Shown: one piece after another, positions 59,886-64,000 of the stretch | Numbering within the stretch: the first letter of the stretch is position 1 | Layout of the letters: the number at the start of each line of letters is the position of its first letter | From: Pseudomonas kermanshahensis | Lineage (GTDB): Bacteria > Pseudomonadota > Gammaproteobacteria > Pseudomonadales > Pseudomonadaceae | Assembly (NCBI RefSeq): GCF_014269205.2 | Contig: NZ_JABWRY020000001.1 | Span: 4,154,001-4,218,000 of the forward strand | Length of the DNA stretch: 64,000 nucleotides | Direction of reading: 5' to 3' | Notes under the pieces: model-generated | The model's input: the letters and a program-made list of their open reading frames with translations, nothing else | The model's database searches: none | Told to the model about the DNA's origin: nothing | Made by a program: the position numbers and the translations under genes

Positions 59886-61208
59886 TTACTCAGCCGCTGG
59901 CGTGCGCTTTTTCAGCGGCGCCATGCCGTCGGAGCTGGCCAGTGGCGCGTTGGCCTTTGGCTTGGCGGTCGGCTTGCGCTTAGCGCCAGCCTTCTTGTCA
60001 CCCGACTTCTTCTCGACCTTTTTCTTCTTGGTACCGGCAGCCTTGCCCGACGCCTTGACCTTTTTAGGCCCGGTGTAGGTGCCTTTGACTTCCTTGATCA
60101 CCCGGCGCTCGAACTGCTGCTTGAGGTAGCGTTCGACGCTCGACATCAAGTTCCAGTCGTTGTGGGTGATCAACGAGATCGCCAGGCCTTCGCCCCCCGC
60201 ACGCCCGGTACGGCCAATACGGTGCACGTACTCGTCACCGCTGCGTGGCATGTCGAAGTTGATCACCAGGTCCAGGCCGTCGATGTCCAGGCCACGGGCG
60301 GCAACGTCGGTTGCCACCAGCACGTTGGAGCTGCCCTGCTTGAAGCGTTCAATGGCCAGCTTGCGGTCTTTCTGGTCTTTCTCACCGTGCAGGACGAAGG
60401 CCTTCACGTCCTTGGCCACCAGGTGGCCATAGATACGGTCGGCCAGGGCACGGGTGTTGGTGAAGATGATCGCCTTCTGGTAGGTCTCGTTTTCCAGCAA
60501 CCACTGGACGATCTTCTCTTTGTGCTGGTCGTGGTCAGCCATGATGATCTGCTGACGGGTGCCTTCGGCCAGCTGCGAGACGCTGTTGAGCATCAGGTGC
60601 TCAGGGTCTTTCAACACCTTGCCGATGATGTCGCGCAGGGCCGCGCCGCCTGTGGTGGCGGAGAACAGCAGGGTCTGCTCACGGTTCTCACACTCCTTGC
60701 ACAGGCGCTCCATGTCTTCGGCAAAGCCCATGTCGAGCATGCGGTCGGCTTCATCGAGGATCATGACCTTGACGTGGGACAGGTCCAGGTTGCCGGCGTT
60801 GAGTTGCTCGAGCAGGCGGCCCGGGGTGCCGATCAGCACGTCCGGCACCTTGCGCAGCATGGCGGCCTGTTCCTTGAAGTCCTCACCGCCGGTAACCAGG
60901 CCAGCCTTGATGTAGGTGAACTGGGAGAACAGTTGCACCTGCTTGAGGGTCTGTTGTGCCAGCTCACGGGTGGGCAGCAGGATCAGCGCACGGATTTCTA
61001 CGCGCGGGCCGCTCAGGTCGACCAGGCGATTGAGCATTGGCAGGACGAATGCCGCGGTCTTGCCGCTGCCGGTCTGCGCGGTCACACGCAGGTCACGCCC
61101 TTGCAGGGCCAGGGGGATGGCCGCTGCCTGCACCGGGGTCGGCTCGACAAATTTAAGCTCGGCCACGGCTTTAAGCAGGCGTTCGTGCAGGGCGAATTGG
61201 GAAAACAC
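59886..61208 (-). CDS. DEAD-box ATP-dependent RNA helicase
   Basis: A 440-residue RNA helicase with the full motif set: Q motif (FVEPTPVQ), Walker A AQTGSGKT (44-51), PTRELAQQ, GTPGRLLEQ, DEAD in LDEADRMLD, SAT in FSATTGG, and motif VI HRIGRTGRAG. The basic C-terminal tail (Lys/Ala-rich, about 370-440) is likely for RNA binding. The start is GTG at 61208 preceded by GAGGTTACCTCC (VFSQFALHERLLKAV); an ATG 13 codons upstream lacks a ribosome site. RhlE/SrmB-type roles in ribosome assembly or RNA decay are likely. Confidence 0.9.
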   Translation of the reverse strand: MFSQFALHERLLKAVAELKFVEPTPVQAAAIPLALQGRDLRVTAQTGSGKTAAFVLPMLNRLVDLSGPRVEIRALILLPTRELAQQTLKQVQLFSQFTYIKAGLVTGGEDFKEQAAMLRKVPDVLIGTPGRLLEQLNAGNLDLSHVKVMILDEADRMLDMGFAEDMERLCKECENREQTLLFSATTGGAALRDIIGKVLKDPEHLMLNSVSQLAEGTRQQIIMADHDQHKEKIVQWLLENETYQKAIIFTNTRALADRIYGHLVAKDVKAFVLHGEKDQKDRKLAIERFKQGSSNVLVATDVAARGLDIDGLDLVINFDMPRSGDEYVHRIGRTGRAGGEGLAISLITHNDWNLMSSVERYLKQQFERRVIKEVKGTYTGPKKVKASGKAAGTKKKKVEKKSGDKKAGAKRKPTAKPKANAPLASSDGMAPLKKRTPAAE

Positions 61209-61351
61209 GGAGGTAACCTCAGGCAAGTGCGGGAAATTCAGTTGCATAGGGTAACGTTTTCTGCCGCCATAGCCGAATTTCTTTTGGCAACTTTATCGGC
61301 ATCCGCGCTCTAATGGCGCTTCGTTTGGCAATACAGACTGTTCAAAACCCC

Positions 61352-62638
61352 ATGGATATCCAACGAATCTGGCGTGACTCCCTCGACCTCTGGGGCACCC
61401 TCGATCAACATCCCATGCTCCACGCCGCCATCGGCCTGGCCGTCCTGCTGCTGATTTCTCTAGTCGTCGGCCGCATTTCGCGCTTCCTGATGCTGCACGG
61501 CACCCGCCTGCTGGCGCGCCAACAGGCGCTGAAATGGCTGGATGACCTGCGCCACAACAAAGTGTTGCACCGGCTGGCCCAGACCACACCGTCGCTGGTG
61601 CTGCAGTTTGGCCTGAAGCTGGTGCCGGAGCTGTCCGACACGGCGCAGCACTTCCTCGGCAACGTTGCCCTGGCCTTTACCCTGCTGTTCATGACCATGG
61701 CCCTGTCGTGCCTGCTGGATGCCTTACTCGACATCTACGCGCGCACCGAGCATGCCCGCACCCGCTCGATCAAGGGCTATGTGCAACTGGCCAAGATGAT
61801 GCTGTGGATCTTCGCCTCCATCGTCATCGTCGCCACGCTTATCGACCGCTCGCCGTTGCTGCTGCTGTCGGGCCTGGGTGCCATGTCGGCGGTGCTGCTG
61901 TTGGTCTACAAGGACACCCTGCTGTCGTTCGTGGCCAGCGTGCAATTGACCAGCAACGACATGCTGCATGTGGGTGACTGGATCGAAATGCCCCAGGTCG
62001 GTGCCGATGGCGATGTGGTGGACATCACCTTGCACACGGTGAAGGTGCAGAACTTCGACAAGACCATCGTCTCGATCCCGACCTGGCGCTTGATGAGCGA
62101 ATCGTTCCGCAACTACCGCGGCATGCAGCAGTCAGGCGGCCGGCGCATCAAGCGCAGCCTGTTCATCGACGCGGCGGGTGTGCGTTTTCTGACCCGCGAA
62201 GAGGAACAGCGCCTGACCCAAGTGCGCCTGCTGGGCGACTACCTGGCTGGCAAGCGCCAGGAACTGCAAACCTGGAACGAAGCGCTGGGGCCGGTGGCAG
62301 AGCTGTCCGCCAACCGCCGCAAGCTGACCAATATCGGCACCTTCCGCGCGTTTGCGCTGGCTTACCTGAAGAACCACCCCAATGTGCATCAGGGCATGAC
62401 CTGCATGGTCCGGCAGATGCAGACCGGCGCCGAGGGTGTGCCGCTGGAAATCTACTGCTTCACCACCACCACGGTGTGGGCGGAGTACGAGCGGATTCAG
62501 GGGGATATCTTCGATTATCTGCTGGCGGTGTTGCCGGAGTTTGGTTTGAGCTTGTATCAACAGCCGAGTGGCAATGACATGCGGGTGGGGTTGAGCGGGC
62601 GAGTGCCGCACCGGTTGGAAGAGATGAGCGAGGCTTGA
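61352..62638 (+). CDS. mechanosensitive ion channel, MscS family (YbdG-like)
   Basis: Inner-membrane channel, 428 residues from the ATG at 61352 (MDIQRIWRDSLDLWG); an ATG 13 codons earlier is possible and neither has a clear ribosome site. It has about five membrane segments. The pore-lining helix and beta domain are visible as LLLLSGLGAMSAVLLLVYKDTLLSFVASVQLTSNDMLHVGDWIEMP. DGDVVDITLHTVKVQNFDKTIVSIPTWRLM is typical of YbdG/MscM. It opens under membrane tension in osmotic downshock. Confidence 0.9.
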   Translation: MDIQRIWRDSLDLWGTLDQHPMLHAAIGLAVLLLISLVVGRISRFLMLHGTRLLARQQALKWLDDLRHNKVLHRLAQTTPSLVLQFGLKLVPELSDTAQHFLGNVALAFTLLFMTMALSCLLDALLDIYARTEHARTRSIKGYVQLAKMMLWIFASIVIVATLIDRSPLLLLSGLGAMSAVLLLVYKDTLLSFVASVQLTSNDMLHVGDWIEMPQVGADGDVVDITLHTVKVQNFDKTIVSIPTWRLMSESFRNYRGMQQSGGRRIKRSLFIDAAGVRFLTREEEQRLTQVRLLGDYLAGKRQELQTWNEALGPVAELSANRRKLTNIGTFRAFALAYLKNHPNVHQGMTCMVRQMQTGAEGVPLEIYCFTTTTVWAEYERIQGDIFDYLLAVLPEFGLSLYQQPSGNDMRVGLSGRVPHRLEEMSEA

Positions 62639-62662
62639 GATCGCCGGGGCTGCTTTGCAGCC

Positions 62663-62732
62663 CATTCGCAGCACAAGGCCGCTCCTACCGGAGGTACGCG
62701 CTCCCTGTAGGAGCAGCCTTGTGCTGCGAATG
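62663..62732. repeat. inverted REP pair (GCAGCACAAGGCCGCTCC type)
   Basis: 26-base arms at 62663-62688 and 62707-62732 with one mismatch lie between the convergent mechanosensitive channel and AEC transporter genes. Confidence 0.85.
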
Positions 62733-62752
62733 GGGCGCAAAGCGCCCCCGAA

Positions 62753-63687
62753 TCACCCCGCGTAACCCAGCAGGTACAACAACCCGGTCAGGGTCACCAA
62801 CGAAGCCACGGTCGACAACAGGATCGTCCGCGAAATCAACCCCGCCTCGCGGTTGTAGTACTCCGCCAGCATGTACGGCCCGGTCCCGGTCGGCAGCGCC
62901 GCCAGCAGCACCGCCGAAGCCGCCCACATGCTCGGCAGGCTGAATACCTTGTACGCCAGCACCCAAGTCAGGGCCGGCTGCCCAACCAGTTTCAATCCCA
63001 CCAACGGCCACGGGCTGGCTTGCGCACCCGCGCGCTTTTCTGCCAGGAATGCGCCCAGCGATATCAAGGCGCACGGCGTGGTGGCCAACGCCAGCATGTC
63101 GAGAAAATGCATCACCGGCTCGGCCAGCCCCAACCCGCTCATGGCCCACCCCCCCCCACCACCGGCGAAATCACCAGCGGGTTCTTCGCCAGCGCCTTGC
63201 TCACCACCAGCACCGCCCGGCCGACCTGCCGCTCTTCCTGCAGCCCGACCTCAATAAAGGTCAGCGAAATGGCGAACACCAGGCACACCACGATCAACGA
63301 CGAGATCAGCGCCGGCTGCAAGCCCGCCTGGCCGAACAGCAACAGGCACAGCGGGATGCCGATGTAGCCGGTGTTGGCATACCCTGCACTGAGCCCGTCG
63401 ATGCTCGCGGCAACCAGGTTATGGCCGCTGTACAGCCGCCACGCCAGCGTGACCACGAACATGGCCAGAGCGCCCGTGCCAAACGCCACGATGAAGCCTG
63501 GGTGCCAGATCTCGCTCCAGGTCGCAGTGGCGGTCACCTTGAACAGCAAGGCCGGCAGGCAGAGCCAGACCACCATCTTGTTGATTTCGGCAGCGGCCTT
63601 GTCGCCGAGCTTGTTGGCGCGACGGCACAGGTAGCCGACCAGGATGAGGGCAAAGATCGGCGCGACGATGACAAAGAGGGTATGCAT
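62753..63687 (-). pseudogene. AEC-family (auxin efflux carrier-like) transporter, frameshifted in a G9 tract
   Basis: Two consecutive frames together form one AEC permease. The N-terminal half (63687 to 63139, 182 residues, MHTLFVIVAPIFALILVGYL...) ends ...KNPLVISPVVGGGGP-stop. The C-terminal half (63142 to 62753, 129 residues, MSGLGLAEPVMHFLDMLALA...) begins in the next frame. The break lies at nine consecutive G residues of the coding strand (63149-63157). One more G would restore a 311-residue protein through VVGGGWAMSGLG, the normal family size. The TGA of the first frame overlaps the ATG of the second (ATGA). True mutation, phase-variable tract or sequencing error are all possible. Confidence 0.88.
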
Positions 63688-63688
63688 A

Positions 63689-64000
63689 TCAGGCCTTGCG
63701 GGTCAGCGCGACGTCAGTGCGGCTACCCAACCGGCTCATCCACACCGACGCCAGAATCACCGCGCCTCCAATAAGCAACCGCCCCAGTGGCTCGTGCTGG
63801 TTCCAGATCAACAGGTTGAGCAACAGCCCCACCGGCACATGCAGGTTGTTCATCACGGCCAGCGTCGCCCCGGAAACCAGGCACGCGCCCTTGTTCCACC
63901 AGTACAAGCCCAGCGCGGTCGGGCACAACCCGAGGAACAACAGCACCAGCCATTGCACATCGGTGCTGGGCAGGTGCTGGGCATTGCCGAACAGCAAAAA
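63689..64000 (-). CDS. EamA/DMT-family transporter (partial, N-terminus off window)
   Basis: The C-terminal 103 or so residues of a transporter: about three membrane segments, with LFLGLCPTALGLYWWNKGACLVSGATLAVMNNLHVPVGLLLNLLIWNQHEPLGRLLIGGAVILASVW, typical of the second EamA repeat. The frame stays open to the window edge, so the start lies beyond 64000. Its stop is one base before the AEC gene start, implying an operon with it. Confidence 0.85.
   Translation of the reverse strand, partial: FLLFGNAQHLPSTDVQWLVLLFLGLCPTALGLYWWNKGACLVSGATLAVMNNLHVPVGLLLNLLIWNQHEPLGRLLIGGAVILASVWMSRLGSRTDVALTRKA

Overview
The window is a 64 kb piece of a GC-rich Pseudomonas chromosome, and gene content and gene order point to the P. 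putida group. This rests on remembered family sequences and on the order aru - argR - aot - acsA - phhRAB and recQ - yecA - lapE - aer - gbu; no database was searched. The DNA is almost entirely core genome: tight coding, short gaps, and many REP-type inverted repeats (REP sequences are short palindromic repeats between genes). There is no phage, integrase, insertion sequence, CRISPR array, rRNA or tRNA that I can see.

Layout. (1) Bases 1-11543, all on the minus strand, form an arginine module. The aot genes (aotJ, aotQ, aotM, aotP) import arginine/ornithine, ArgR (AraC family) senses arginine, and aruC-F-G-astD-astB-(small His-rich gene)-astE carry out the arginine succinyltransferase pathway to glutamate and succinate. 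(2) 12168-17864: acetyl-CoA synthetase acsA, a small DUF2790 protein, then the divergent phenylalanine locus phhR / phhA-phhB. (3) 18054-26952: a 42-residue small gene, an MFS transporter, the large FAD/Fe-S enzyme YdiJ with a divergent LysR regulator, the aromatic amino acid permease aroP and rluB. (4) 27222-31304: chromosome segregation scpA-scpB with yciO and the PHP nuclease, divergent from yciB-yciI. (5) 31511-34242: a Cpx-like envelope-stress cassette (response regulator, Spy-like periplasmic protein, sensor kinase) with a candidate CpxR box.

(6) 34332-43826: nitroreductase, trkH, two AraC regulators, a DUF962 protein, an LpxH-like phosphatase, an EamA exporter, a SelT/W/H-like protein, a PlpD-type patatin autotransporter and a MarR regulator. 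(7) 43977-49754: recQ, yecA, ybaN, the TolC-like lapE and a DTW-domain tRNA modification enzyme. (8) 49830-55341: an Aer-type receptor, then a guanidinobutyrate module (gbuR, gbuA, a sodium:solute symporter, a second 42-residue gene). (9) 55466-64000: a LysR/MFS pair, EamA transporters, a winged-helix-like protein, a broken BrnA-type antitoxin, a DEAD-box helicase, an MscS-type channel, and an AEC transporter interrupted by a frameshift in a 9-G tract. The window ends inside an EamA gene.

Much of the content is nitrogen and amino acid metabolism: arginine and guanidinobutyrate use, phenylalanine oxidation and aromatic amino acid import. Candidate operators for ArgR, PhhR/TyrR and CpxR-type regulators lie where these circuits would need them. 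I did not find a clearly new system. The best leads are the frameshifted AEC gene, the two tiny conserved-looking genes, the TyrR-like boxes far upstream of aroP, and the matched REP pairs.
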